Shown: positions 8,240 through 17,003 of the stretch, piece by piece
Layout of the letters: every line of letters begins with the position of its first letter
How positions within the stretch are numbered: the first letter of the stretch is position 1
Source of the DNA: Laspinema olomoucense D3b
GTDB lineage: Bacteria; Cyanobacteriota; Cyanobacteriia; Cyanobacteriales; Laspinemataceae
NCBI RefSeq assembly: GCF_025370785.1
Contig: NZ_JAMXFA010000013.1
Span: 93,878-157,877, forward strand
Direction of reading: 5' to 3'
DNA length: 64,000 nucleotides
Position numbers and translations under genes: made by a program
The notes under the pieces: model-generated
Databases searched by the model: none
What the model was told of the DNA's origin: nothing
The model's input: the letters and a program-made list of their open reading frames with translations, nothing else

Positions 8240-9031
8240 ATGAAGCTACCTGATTACCAACGTGTAATTTATAAGCGCACTCCCTTGCTAGATGTGGTAG
8301 GGCAGTTACGCTTCCCTACGCTTCTGAAAATTAATAATCAAGAGCCGTTTGAGTTTCAAGAGAGAATTCGTTTGGATTACCCGATTTTTCAACGATCTCA
8401 TTCTCTAAATCTTCCGCCTGATCTGGCGGCATTAGTGCCACAACTTAGCACCTTTTCAGCCCAAGACCCCACTTATAATTTTCAGTCTGAAGATTCAAAA
8501 TGGCAAATTTCTTTAAATAAAGACAGTTTAACCTTATCCACATTTCAATATAAGAGGTATGAAGAATTTAAAGAAAAAATGAACCGAATTGTTAATATTT
8601 TTGAGGAATTATATAAACCCTCTTTTTACTTAAGATTAGGATTAAGATATCGGGACTTAATCCTGCGCTCTAAGTTAAAAATAGAAGATAGACCGTGGTC
8701 TGCATTAATTAGCAAAGATATTGCTTCAGAGCTACATAGCGAACTTTCTGGCTCAATTATTACTTTAGTAAAAAATTTAGAAATTGAACTAGAACAAGGT
8801 CGCGTTAACTTTAATCATGGTTTAGTGGTATCCCAAGATTCTTCAAGAGGTAATCTTCAAGAAAAGGGTTATTTGTTTGATGCTGATTTTTTTGTAGAAG
8901 GTAAGATAAACAAGGGGGATATTTGGAATGTCTGTGACAACTTCAACCGAACTGGGGGCAAACTATTCCGATGGAGCATTACAGATGAACTCCACAACGC
9001 AATGGAACCTCAACCGCTCACTCATGATTAA
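8240..9031 (+). CDS. TIGR04255 family protein
   Basis: A 263-residue protein starting MKLPDYQRVIYKRTPLLDVV, with the family's early VVGQLRFP and late FRWSITDELHNAMEP motifs. TIGR04255 is a sporadically distributed family of unknown function, often in variable genome islands and typically about 250 residues, so this copy is full length. No enzymatic motif can be read. Base composition is more AT-rich than in flanking housekeeping genes. Its stop overlaps the ATG of the next gene (ATGATTAA at 9024-9031), so the two are translationally coupled. No strong Shine-Dalgarno is visible before the ATG; GGAGTAAG at 8221-8228 is the best candidate. Confidence 0.8.
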   Translation: MKLPDYQRVIYKRTPLLDVVGQLRFPTLLKINNQEPFEFQERIRLDYPIFQRSHSLNLPPDLAALVPQLSTFSAQDPTYNFQSEDSKWQISLNKDSLTLSTFQYKRYEEFKEKMNRIVNIFEELYKPSFYLRLGLRYRDLILRSKLKIEDRPWSALISKDIASELHSELSGSIITLVKNLEIELEQGRVNFNHGLVVSQDSSRGNLQEKGYLFDADFFVEGKINKGDIWNVCDNFNRTGGKLFRWSITDELHNAMEPQPLTHD

Positions 9032-9437
9032 TCTGGATACTTTTACTAGGACAAAGCAGAATACAATTTTCCCCATCAGAACATCTTACCAAGATAGTGG
9101 AGATCTGACGCTTCCTCCAGCACAGAGAGACAGGAGCGTTTCTATATTATCGCCATCTAATTTATCTCTCAGAATAGAGCTGAGTTATGAGTCAGATCAG
9201 AAAACACTCAGTTTTTTAAAATGCCTGTTGATTTTAACTAAACTTTCTCCAGAAGCATTAGAAGAAGCCCGTGAACAACTAGAATCTATTCATCAAGACA
9301 GTGAAGAAAGCTATTTCTATCAAGAGTTTGAATCTCAGAAAATAGTAAATTCTTTTCTATCTGTAGCCAAGTCTATGCCAAGTGAAGACACTGAATATGC
9401 TTCTATCTACACCGATGAAGAGTTGGACAGTTTTTAA
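9024..9437 (+). CDS. Unknown protein, second gene of the TIGR04255 cassette
   Basis: The frame is open from 8928, but the ATG at 9024, overlapping the stop of the preceding gene, is the natural start and gives 137 residues. The sequence is soluble and acidic towards the C-terminus (YASIYTDEELDSF), with a central amphipathic part (LKCLLILTKLSPEALEEARE). I do not recognise a family. The tight overlap with the TIGR04255 gene, and the 13-bp gap to the next gene, say that it works with them. It may be an adaptor or partner subunit. Confidence 0.65.
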   Translation: MINLDTFTRTKQNTIFPIRTSYQDSGDLTLPPAQRDRSVSILSPSNLSLRIELSYESDQKTLSFLKCLLILTKLSPEALEEAREQLESIHQDSEESYFYQEFESQKIVNSFLSVAKSMPSEDTEYASIYTDEELDSF

Positions 9438-9450
9438 CTAGAATATTCAA

Positions 9451-10062
9451 ATGTTTGTTGAGCAAATTGATGCCACTGAATTGCGCCAGGGTGATATTAT
9501 TCGAGGTTTATTCTACCCCGAGTTAAACTGTTCCGACTTACATCTCATTGGGACCCCCGACCTAAATTCACCTAATCTTACACTCAATACTGAAGTTCAA
9601 GCAAATTTATTAGCCTTGACTGATAATAAACCCAAAGAAGGTTTAACAGTATTGACCGCACAGATGAAAGTATATTACGGTAATTTCATTCTAATAACCC
9701 AGTGTTGTGATATTGCCAAGCGAGAAAAAGGAAAACCTAATTTATCAGCGTTTGTTATTTCTCCTCTTCTAGAAGTTCCTTATCCCATCCGTCAAAACCC
9801 AGCCAAACTCAGTCAACTTCAAGCTAATAATCAAGGCACTTATATTAATTTCTTCTACATTCCCAGTCATCAACATTTGTCACAGGATTATGTAGTTGAC
9901 TTTAATAGAGTTGTTGCTTTGCCACGTTCCCAGTACGACTTCGTACTTTCCAAAAAGGTACTACAAATGACTGATCAACAGCGGGTTAAGTTTAAACTCA
10001 AACTAGGGTCTCATTTTTCCAGACCTACTCAAGAAGAACTGGACGCCCAAATTTATCCATAA
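9451..10062 (+). CDS. Unknown protein with a TQCCDI motif, third gene of the TIGR04255 cassette
   Basis: A 203-residue soluble protein. It opens with the ATELRQGDIIRGL pattern and has a central ILITQCCDIAKREKG with Cys85, Cys86 and Asp87. Related proteins with a QxCDI/QxCDL core occur near variable-island genes, but no activity has been assigned that I can name. The cysteine-aspartate core could bind metal or be catalytic; that is inference. It begins 13 bp after the second gene and ends 3 bp before the 3' end of the oppositely oriented tRNA-Ala gene, so the cassette abuts a tRNA. Confidence 0.65.
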   Translation: MFVEQIDATELRQGDIIRGLFYPELNCSDLHLIGTPDLNSPNLTLNTEVQANLLALTDNKPKEGLTVLTAQMKVYYGNFILITQCCDIAKREKGKPNLSAFVISPLLEVPYPIRQNPAKLSQLQANNQGTYINFFYIPSHQHLSQDYVVDFNRVVALPRSQYDFVLSKKVLQMTDQQRVKFKLKLGSHFSRPTQEELDAQIYP

Positions 10063-10065
10063 CAA

Positions 10066-10138
10066 TGGAGAATAGCGGATTCGAACCGCTGACCTCTGCG
10101 GTGCGATCGCAGCGCTCTACCAACTGAGCTAATTCCCC
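10066..10138 (-). tRNA. tRNA-Ala (anticodon CGC)
   Basis: Read on the minus strand the 73 nt fold as a full cloverleaf: acceptor GGGGAAT/ATTCTCC (with one G-U), D-arm GCTC/GAGC, anticodon stem CTGCG/CGCAG with loop ATCGCAC, and T-arm AGCGG/CCGCT around TTCGAAT. The anticodon CGC reads GCG. The discriminator is A and CCA is not encoded. A HIP1 octamer GCGATCGC lies exactly across the anticodon stem and loop. Confidence 0.93.
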
Positions 10139-10252
10139 GGTCATTCGTGGAACCATCATAACATGAACCCAGGGAGAAAGGGAAGAGGCAATCCCAGATA
10201 AATTTTTTTGGGGTTCACAATGGCTCAAACCCTCCTAACAGTAAGAGTTCCC

Positions 10253-10975
10253 TTACCCTGGTACAGGTTGAGACAAACAGCGCTGAAAAAACTCTTTGAG
10301 GCGATCGAGTTCCACATCGCGCAGATAATCCACCGTCCAGTCTGCCTGCCGCTGGAGCATATGAAACGGGTAAGTATTGGCAATGCCAACCACCTGAATT
10401 CCAGCACGTTGAGCCGCCTGAATCCCAGCGGGAGTATCTTCGATCGCCAAACAATCTCGTGGGGTCAGGTTGAGGTCCGGATATTGCTGATTCAACCGTT
10501 CCACCGCCAGCAGATAACCATCAGGTTCCGGTTTACTGACGGTGATGTCATCTCCCGCCACGATCGCCGAGAAATATTGGGCCAGATTTGCCCGATTTAA
10601 CACCAGTTCCACCTCGGAGCGCAAAGCACCCGAGACCACCGCTAATTTTAACTGAGCGCCGCGCAGTTTATAAATCAGGTCTTCCACCCCCATAAAAATG
10701 GGCAGCTTATCCAGGGTAGCGAGTCGTTCTTGATAGGCGATCGCCTTGCGAGCAACCAAAGCAGCGATCGCCTCATCCGTCAGGAACCGTCCCCGAGTCG
10801 CAAATAACTCCGCAATACAGGCGCGATCGCTGCGTCCTAAACAGATTTGCCAGAACTCCCCCTTTTTCGGGCGCAAGTTCTCCGCCAGCAGCAACTCATT
10901 GATTAACTCCTCGTGAATCGACTCATCATTAATAATGACCCCATTGAAATCAAATAAAATCGCCTTTAAACTCAT
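10253..10975 (-). CDS. HAD-superfamily hydrolase (beta-phosphoglucomutase/phosphatase-like)
   Basis: A 240-residue cytosolic protein with HAD motif I as FDFNGVIIND (Asp9), motif II in VVSGAL, the conserved Lys in SKPEPDGYLLA and motif III in CLAIEDTPAGIQAA. A helical cap domain (about 18-80) places it near beta-phosphoglucomutase and sugar-phosphate phosphatases. The residue two after the nucleophile is Asn11 rather than the usual Asp general acid/base, so activity may differ. The start at 10975 is chosen because AAGGAGAG lies just before it; an in-frame ATG at 11008 would overlap the upstream methyltransferase gene. The stop of that gene overlaps the ribosome site region, suggesting one transcript. 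Confidence 0.85.
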   Translation of the reverse strand: MSLKAILFDFNGVIINDESIHEELINELLLAENLRPKKGEFWQICLGRSDRACIAELFATRGRFLTDEAIAALVARKAIAYQERLATLDKLPIFMGVEDLIYKLRGAQLKLAVVSGALRSEVELVLNRANLAQYFSAIVAGDDITVSKPEPDGYLLAVERLNQQYPDLNLTPRDCLAIEDTPAGIQAAQRAGIQVVGIANTYPFHMLQRQADWTVDYLRDVELDRLKEFFQRCLSQPVPG

Positions 10976-10988
10976 GGTCCCTCTCTCC

Positions 10989-11855
10989 TTAGTAGCTGGG
11001 AGCCACAACCCATGACTCCTCTTGTTCAGTCCACCTCGATGACGCTGCCGGAGATTGAGGCAAAGGTTTGATCCCGCTGGTTACCTGATTAAGTAACCAA
11101 ACTTCAGTCGTCTGCACCGCACCAAATCCTGCCGCACCCATCCAGGCATCCACACTGCCACCGGCGTACTCCTGAATATAAGGTTCTTCAAAAATTTGGG
11201 TAAGCCACTCTGTCTGGCGTAGGGTTTTTTGATTCCCATCAAGAATTAGAAACTGTCCCCCAGGTTGCAGCAGTCGGAAGCTTTCTTGTGCGATCGCCTG
11301 AGCGATTTGTGTTGGGGTCTCGTGGAATAATAACGAAGCCGTCACTAGATCGAAAGAATTAGGGGCAAATCCCGTCTGTTCCGCAGGGCCATGCACCCAC
11401 TGAATCTCTAAACCCGCTTGTTTAGCCTTGTATTGGGCCATCACCAGCATATAGGGGGATAAATCCAAACCGATCACTTCCGCATCGGGAAAGGCTTGCT
11501 TGAGGCGGATCGTCGTCGAACCCGTGCCACAACCCAGGTCCAGGATGCGGCGCGGATGGGTACGAATGGCATCGATTAACCCTTGGCGGATCCAACCTTC
11601 ATGGGGAGGAAGGGCATACTGGGTAATCGGGTCATAACTCACTGCTGCACCCGAATTCAGGTAACCGCCTTCAATACCGTGAAAATTTTGAGTGATGTAA
11701 TAGTCGGGGTAATCCAAATCGGGCCGTTTGAGGCGAGCACTCTCCGTTTCCCAGTCAATGCTGCGACTCAACTGCTGCATCGCCTTTTCATCGACGAACA
11801 GCCAGACAACGGGTGCTAAAAACTGCTCAAAAATTGTGTCTTTACGAACGGTCAT
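10989..11855 (-). CDS. Class I SAM-dependent methyltransferase
   Basis: A 288-residue protein with the SAM-binding motif I ILDLGCGTGSTT at 104-115. The acidic ribose-binding residue is in VIGLDLSPYM, and post-motif LVTASLLFHETP and LLQPGGQFLILDG follow. An extra N-terminal segment of about 80 residues precedes the Rossmann domain and probably shapes the substrate pocket. The substrate cannot be deduced. It lies just upstream of the HAD hydrolase gene on the same strand, with 14 bp between its stop and that gene's start. Confidence 0.88.
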   Translation of the reverse strand: MTVRKDTIFEQFLAPVVWLFVDEKAMQQLSRSIDWETESARLKRPDLDYPDYYITQNFHGIEGGYLNSGAAVSYDPITQYALPPHEGWIRQGLIDAIRTHPRRILDLGCGTGSTTIRLKQAFPDAEVIGLDLSPYMLVMAQYKAKQAGLEIQWVHGPAEQTGFAPNSFDLVTASLLFHETPTQIAQAIAQESFRLLQPGGQFLILDGNQKTLRQTEWLTQIFEEPYIQEYAGGSVDAWMGAAGFGAVQTTEVWLLNQVTSGIKPLPQSPAASSRWTEQEESWVVAPSY

Positions 11856-12129
11856 GGTTTTGCCTCAAGATTGGGAGGGAGTGGGGTTTTCAGGAGCGAT
11901 CGCCGACTCCAGGATGAGTTAAGAATCGTTAAAAAAATTATCAAAAGTTTAAACAGTATTTTACACAGTATAGAGATAAGGGATTGGAAAGGCAAAGCAC
12001 CCAGGGCAATCCTGGGGACCAGGGCGATCGCGCAAGCCCCAAGCCAAATCATTACCCTGGCATCAGTGGGATGGGATATGATGCGATGGCAAACGCATAC
12101 AGCCCAACACCAGCCGAACACAGAAGCTC

Positions 12130-13056
12130 ATGGCTCAAAACTTTAGTCTTTCTATAAAAATTTTTTATGGGGTGGTTGGTATTTTAACCACTCTGGCGAT
12201 CGATGCCAGCCTCTCCCAACCCCTGCAAGCGCAAGATACCGATTTAGAAACCCTGTGTCGGTTGTTTCCTCTTAATTCTCGCTGTCAACAAGTCCCGGGA
12301 GGGACCCCAGTCCCACCGGTCCCCGCACCCCTTCCCCCTACTCAACCTGTCCCCCCTACTCAACCCGTCCCCCCTGCATCTCGTCCCGTACCCCCGTCTC
12401 AACCCGACCCCCTGCCACCGCGTACCCTGCGATTGATGGAAGAACGGAGTGGGATTGCCGTCTCGGGTAATGCGGGAACGCTGGGGATTGGCGCTCAGGT
12501 TACGGGTCGGATTTTTCCCAATTTAAACGCGAGAATAGGATTTAATGGCTTATCCTTCAACCGCGAGTTTACAGAAACCGACATTACTTACGATACCGAT
12601 GTAGATTTGCGGACAATCCCGGCTTTTGTCGATTATTTTCCCAACGAAGACTCGGGATTTCGGATCACCGGGGGTTTAGTTTATAACGGGAATCAGGCAT
12701 CAGGAGTCGCTCAGGCTTCCGGCGATGACGCTAACGCTTCCTATCAGATTGGTAATACTACCTTTGCGGTGGCTCAAGTAGGTACGTTAGAAGCAGAAGT
12801 TGATTTTCCCGACTTTGCACCCTATATTGGGCTGGGCTGGGGTAATCCCGTCGCCTTCGGAAAGCGATGGGGATTTTTTATGGACCTTGGGGTGATGTTT
12901 CAGCGATCGCCCGATGTGACCTTAAATGCCCTCGGTGCCGCCTCTAATCCCGTGCTGGCCAGTGAACTTGAACGAGAGCGGGAAGACCTAGAGGATGCCT
13001 TAGGTCGTTTCCGATTTTATCCGGTTTTACAAGTAGGCGTGACTTATCAGTTTTAA
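12130..13056 (+). CDS. Outer-membrane beta-barrel protein with proline-rich linker
   Basis: A 308-residue exported protein. Its signal peptide ends near SQPLQAQD (about residue 36). A short cysteine-containing stretch (LCRLFPLNSRCQQ) and a proline-rich linker with tandem PPTQPVPPTQPVPP units (about 56-95) follow. The rest alternates short hydrophobic beta strands with turns (GRIFPNLNARIGFNGLSF, PYIGLGWGNPVAFGKRWGF) and ends in a C-terminal Phe after VGVTYQ, the usual signal for outer-membrane barrel insertion. The proline linker could cross or bind peptidoglycan. No specific transport role can be assigned. Confidence 0.7.
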   Translation: MAQNFSLSIKIFYGVVGILTTLAIDASLSQPLQAQDTDLETLCRLFPLNSRCQQVPGGTPVPPVPAPLPPTQPVPPTQPVPPASRPVPPSQPDPLPPRTLRLMEERSGIAVSGNAGTLGIGAQVTGRIFPNLNARIGFNGLSFNREFTETDITYDTDVDLRTIPAFVDYFPNEDSGFRITGGLVYNGNQASGVAQASGDDANASYQIGNTTFAVAQVGTLEAEVDFPDFAPYIGLGWGNPVAFGKRWGFFMDLGVMFQRSPDVTLNALGAASNPVLASELEREREDLEDALGRFRFYPVLQVGVTYQF

Positions 13057-13750
13057 CGCAGGGTAACTGCTTAAAAGAAGATTCATGGGAGTTCAACGCG
13101 ATCGCCTTCCCCGGCTTTGGCTCACATTAAACCCCCCAAGGCGATCGCCTTGACCACCCAAAAGTGAGCGAACGCATATCGGGTATAATTTTGTCAACTT
13201 AAAGACTCAAAAAATAGAAGTTTTGGGCTACAATCGTCAAGCTAATCCCTCACGGGAAATTCCCCGGTTGCTTCTGTTGAGAATGAGTCAGAAAAACCGG
13301 GGAAAACCGAGAAAAATCGGGGAAAATCTGAGGGAACCCAGTTGAGCGAACAATCCAGGCGGCAGAACGGGGGAATTTAGTTTGTGGGCGATCGCCCGTT
13401 TAATCACCCAAGCCCGTCTGATTCTGCCGGTTTCTCACCGTAAACTAACTTAAAAGAGGCCGACTATCAGCCTCGGTTATTCAGACCTCAACAGCGATGG
13501 GATCAGGGGTGAAAGATTGTTCCTCAAAAAAACAATCCATCCCCATCCCTAAATTAAAGGACCAATTTAAACCAGCTCACCCGAAGTAGGGGTTGAATCA
13601 TAACGCCGTTAACACTCAAACGCATTCGGGAGAGCCCGGGAGAATCCTGGAAACAGATTAATTCCCCAAAATAAACCCGAAACATCAATTCCCCAGGGAT
13701 ATCCCTGATTTAAAATTTAGACTTGCCAGCAAGAAATAGGAGTGAACAGG
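13057..13750. other. Structured intergenic region upstream of the capA-like gene
   Basis: No gene is seen in nearly 700 bp. The region has a 14-bp palindrome AAGGCGATCGCCTT (13138-13151), a hairpin TTCCCCGGTT/AACCGGGGAA (13260-13269 with 13295-13304) followed by repeated GGGGAAAA-type blocks, and a short GAGGC/GCCTC hairpin (13456-13474). It could encode a small structured RNA or a long 5' leader; neither is proven. Confidence 0.4.
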
Positions 13751-15661
13751 ATGACCAGTTTCAGCACCTTTGCGGAACCCTCAATGCTCGACTTAGCACG
13801 GGCGGGAAATTTTCGGGCGATCGCCTACCTGATCAACTCATACCTGGCCCCCCAAGGCATTTATGCCCGGGTCGAACCCGTCCAAAAAGGATGCCTGCCG
13901 ATCCGCCTGGAAATCAATGGGGTAAGCCATCAACCCGATATCTACCAGCAACTGCGTTCGGGTCTAAATAAATTTATCTGTTACCAAATCTGGCGGCTCA
14001 ACTCGGAAGTCATTGATGGCGTTCGCATCATCGCCACAGGTGCTAACCCCATCGGAAATTCTGACTTATTGTGGCAGCAGTCCATCCGGATTGTCACCCC
14101 AGCCAACCAGCAACGCAGAAATCAGTATTTACAGAAGCTGCTCGATGGAGTCTCCCGAGCCACTGCTTGGATCAACTATAAAGTTTTTAGATTATTTTTA
14201 GTGGCGGGGGTCTCCGTCAGTGCCTTTATCATGGGCAGTGCGATCGGCTACTTGCAATTGCGCGACCAATCCGCACCCACCGCCATTGTTTCCCCCCAAA
14301 CTGCCTCCACTACGGTCAATGGAGAGCCGGAACGGCCCAAAATGGTCCAAGCAGCCTTAGAAACCGTTCCCGTCATTGAACATACCAATGTTGTGAACCC
14401 GAATGACCCAACGGTGACCTTGATGATGAGTGGAGATGTCACCCTCGGGCATGGGTTTGAAGACCTCATCGGGAGTGATTATACCTGGGCCTTTGACCAA
14501 ATGCCGGAATACCGCGAGGCAGATATAGCAATGGTCAACCTCGAAGGCACCTTGACCACCGCCGACACAAAACTGGAAAAAACCTTTAATTTTAAAGCCG
14601 AACCCGACGCCGTGAATGTGCTCACCGCTGGGGGCGTGGATCTCGTCAACCTGGCCAATAATCACGCGATGGACTACCAGGGTCCCGGACTCCAGGAGAC
14701 CCTGAAAACCTTAGAAAAAGCGGGTATTCATGGCGTCGGAGCCGGAATGGAAATGACCGAAGCCCGACGTCCTAAAATTATTGATGTTAAAGGTCAGCGA
14801 ATTGCTTACTTTGGGTACTATACGGCGGATTATCATGCCGCAGCCGCAGGGGTACCGGGGACTAATCACGGCATGGAAAAGCGGATTGCCGAGGATATCC
14901 AGGCCGTCCGGGATGAAGTAGACTGGATTGTGGTGAATTTTCACTGGGGTGTAGAACTGGCCAATTATCCGGAAATTTGGCAGAGCGAATTGGCCTATTT
15001 TACGATTGACCAAGGTGCGGATGTGATCGTAGGTCATCATCCTCATGTGTTGCAGGGGGCAGAGATTTATAAGGGACGGCCTATTGCTTACTCGCTGGGG
15101 AATTTTATTTTTGGAGGGAATGCTCGCAGCGATTACGATACCGCTGTTCTGAAGGTGTCCTTGCGAGAGGAACAAATGAAGGTGGAATTTTTACCCGTTG
15201 AGGTCCGGAAGTATCAGCCCAAAGTGGTCACAGGGGAAAGGGGCGATCGCATCCTAGAACACATCGACCTGATCTCTGGGGTTTTTAAGGAACCGATGAC
15301 TTCCCCCATGATTCTGGATGCTCGTCAATCTAAAGTGGTGACCTCGGGAAATACGGTGTTTGAGTCCCAAAAGCCACCTGAGATTAAGTCTAATCCCACA
15401 CCTCAAGAAGAGTTACCCGGTGAGCAAGATGAGGCATTTAATGCATCCCCCTTTACAAATGAGTTGGGGGAACCTCTTTCTTTTGGAGAAGCTGATAAAT
15501 TGAGCGAGGCTGAACCTGTTTCCCCACCTCCATCAAATGGAACCTCTCGGATGGTGGGGATGGCCCTGGCTGCGGCAGCGGTAGGGGGTGCCATAGGAGT
15601 AGCCGGTCGGAACAAGAAAATTAAACTGCCCCAGTTCCCTAAGAGCCAGCTTTCCAGCTAG
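13751..15661 (+). CDS. CapA-family metallophosphatase-like membrane protein
   Basis: A 636-residue protein. It has an N-terminal cyanobacterial domain (about 1-120) and a transmembrane segment (about 146-167). An external CapA/PgsA-type domain (about 222-470) follows, with MMSGDVTLGHG, the NLEGTLTT motif, NLANNHAMDYQGPG, WGVELANYP and VIVGHHPHVLQG; these Asp, Asn and His residues form the metal-binding phosphoesterase-like core. A low-complexity acidic and proline-rich stretch leads to a second hydrophobic segment (about 597-616) and a basic end. CapA proteins are linked to poly-gamma-glutamate or other envelope polymers. The ATG at 13751 is preferred because AGGAG at 13738-13742 is correctly spaced; a GTG at 13742 overlaps that site. 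Confidence 0.82.
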   Translation: MTSFSTFAEPSMLDLARAGNFRAIAYLINSYLAPQGIYARVEPVQKGCLPIRLEINGVSHQPDIYQQLRSGLNKFICYQIWRLNSEVIDGVRIIATGANPIGNSDLLWQQSIRIVTPANQQRRNQYLQKLLDGVSRATAWINYKVFRLFLVAGVSVSAFIMGSAIGYLQLRDQSAPTAIVSPQTASTTVNGEPERPKMVQAALETVPVIEHTNVVNPNDPTVTLMMSGDVTLGHGFEDLIGSDYTWAFDQMPEYREADIAMVNLEGTLTTADTKLEKTFNFKAEPDAVNVLTAGGVDLVNLANNHAMDYQGPGLQETLKTLEKAGIHGVGAGMEMTEARRPKIIDVKGQRIAYFGYYTADYHAAAAGVPGTNHGMEKRIAEDIQAVRDEVDWIVVNFHWGVELANYPEIWQSELAYFTIDQGADVIVGHHPHVLQGAEIYKGRPIAYSLGNFIFGGNARSDYDTAVLKVSLREEQMKVEFLPVEVRKYQPKVVTGERGDRILEHIDLISGVFKEPMTSPMILDARQSKVVTSGNTVFESQKPPEIKSNPTPQEELPGEQDEAFNASPFTNELGEPLSFGEADKLSEAEPVSPPPSNGTSRMVGMALAAAAVGGAIGVAGRNKKIKLPQFPKSQLSS

Positions 15662-15822
15662 TGCAAAGGCGATCGCCCCAGGGGGACTAGGGTAGTCGGG
15701 GAGGGTTCGGAATCAACCCCGTGAAAAGTTCCCCTTGACTATCCGATCGCCGTCCGTTACAACCGTAAAGACTGAGATAATTGCCGCCCCCGATCATTCG
15801 ACTCAAGGACAAAGGATAAACA

Positions 15823-16692
15823 GTGTTTGCGATCGCCGTGAAAGAAGAACAATACAAGACCTACATCCTCTCCGACCAACCCGCTCAATCCCGGGTCGAA
15901 GTCGTTCCAGAACGGGGTGGCATCATCACCAGTTGGCAAGTTCAAGGTCACGACCTCCTCTATCTGGATGCCGAACGCTTTGCCAATCCGGATTTAAGTG
16001 TCCGTGGCGGCATCCCCATCTTGTTTCCCATCTGTGGCAACTTGCCGAATAACACCTACTGCTATCAAGGCAAAGAGTACCAGCTCAAACAACATGGGTT
16101 TGCTCGGGATTTACCTTGGGAAGTAACCGAGGGGATGACCAAGGACCAGGCCAGTATTACCCTGATTCTCAACAGTAGCGATCGCACTCGTGCCGTTTAT
16201 CCGTTTGATTTTGAACTGGCCTTTACTTACAAGCTCAAGGGCAATAGCCTGGAAATCGACCAACGCTACACCAACACCGGCGATCGGCCCATGCCCTTTT
16301 CTACCGGGCTCCATCCGTACTTTTGGGCCCCGGATAAGTCCAAACTTCAATTTAAAATTCCCGCAGTTCAATACCGCGACCAAAAAACTCAGATTCAATA
16401 TCCCTTCACCGGCAGCTTTGACCTCAATGTAGACGAAATCGATGCCGCTTTTACCAAAATTACCGGACTCGCTGCCACGGCGATCGACCACAGTCGCCGC
16501 TTGCAAGTCCGGTTACTCTTTAAGGCCAGTTATTCCAATGTCGTCTTTTGGACCCTCAAAGGCCAAGACTTTTACTGTCTCGAACCCTGGACCGCCCCCC
16601 GAAACGCCCTCAACACCGGCCTACACCTGATGAATCTGCAACCCGGAGACAAGTGGGAAACCCAAGTTCGCCTCACCGTAGATTTTTTTTAA
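15823..16692 (+). CDS. Aldose 1-epimerase family protein
   Basis: A 289-residue galactose-mutarotase-fold enzyme that would interconvert sugar anomers or hexose-6-phosphate anomers in the cytosol. Seen are RGGIPILFPICGNLPNN, the KQHGFARDLPW motif with the substrate-binding His, STGLHPYFWAP with the second His, and a C-terminal CLEPWTAPRNAL carrying the catalytic Glu. The start is a GTG at 15823 (GTGTTTGCGATCGCC); a second GTG six codons later is possible. It stands alone, 67 bp before tRNA-Lys. Confidence 0.85.
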   Translation: MFAIAVKEEQYKTYILSDQPAQSRVEVVPERGGIITSWQVQGHDLLYLDAERFANPDLSVRGGIPILFPICGNLPNNTYCYQGKEYQLKQHGFARDLPWEVTEGMTKDQASITLILNSSDRTRAVYPFDFELAFTYKLKGNSLEIDQRYTNTGDRPMPFSTGLHPYFWAPDKSKLQFKIPAVQYRDQKTQIQYPFTGSFDLNVDEIDAAFTKITGLAATAIDHSRRLQVRLLFKASYSNVVFWTLKGQDFYCLEPWTAPRNALNTGLHLMNLQPGDKWETQVRLTVDFF

Positions 16693-16758
16693 AAAACCCC
16701 TTGCTTTTTCTAAATAGGCTGTGCTAATGTAGCTAAGGTGCTGAAAAAGAAAGCACGC

Positions 16759-16830
16759 GGGTCGCTAACTCAACGGTAGAGTATTCGGCTTTTAACCGAC
16801 TAGTTCCGGGTTCGAATCCCGGGCGACCCA
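16759..16830 (+). tRNA. tRNA-Lys (anticodon TTT)
   Basis: The 72-nt cloverleaf has acceptor GGGTCGC/GCGACCC, D-arm ACTC/GAGT, loop CTTTTAA with anticodon TTT, and T-arm CCGGG/CCCGG around TTCGAAT. The discriminator is A and no CCA is encoded. The first anticodon-stem pair is a T-C mismatch, as I recall from other cyanobacterial trnK genes. Confidence 0.94.
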
Positions 16831-16844
16831 TAAATTTGTGATTT

Positions 16845-16957
16845 GTTGTTGGTCCTTTGTCATTGGTCCTTTGTGGTTGGTCCTTTGTCCTTTTTCATCA
16901 ATGACCAAGGACAAATCACCACTGACCAATGACCACTGACCAATGACCAACGACAAA
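16845..16957. repeat. Inverted array of TTGGTCCTTTGTC-type short repeats
   Basis: Three TTGGTCCTTTGT units on the left arm are followed by GACCAAGGACAAA and several ACTGACCAATGACC units on the right arm, the reverse complement of the left. The whole block could fold as one long hairpin. This family of short repeats is common between cyanobacterial genes. It separates tRNA-Lys from fbaA. Confidence 0.75.
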
Positions 16958-17003
16958 ATTTCTAATTCTGAGATAAAAACGTTATAAAGTTCTCATTTTT
17001 AGA

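Noticed and set aside
8928..9023. Upstream extension of the second cassette gene
   Set aside because: It overlaps the conserved end of the TIGR04255 gene by about 100 bp; the ATG at 9024 fits translational coupling.
14357..15175. Long antisense frames within the capA-like gene
   Set aside because: They lie opposite a well-supported conserved gene and are shadows of its codon bias.
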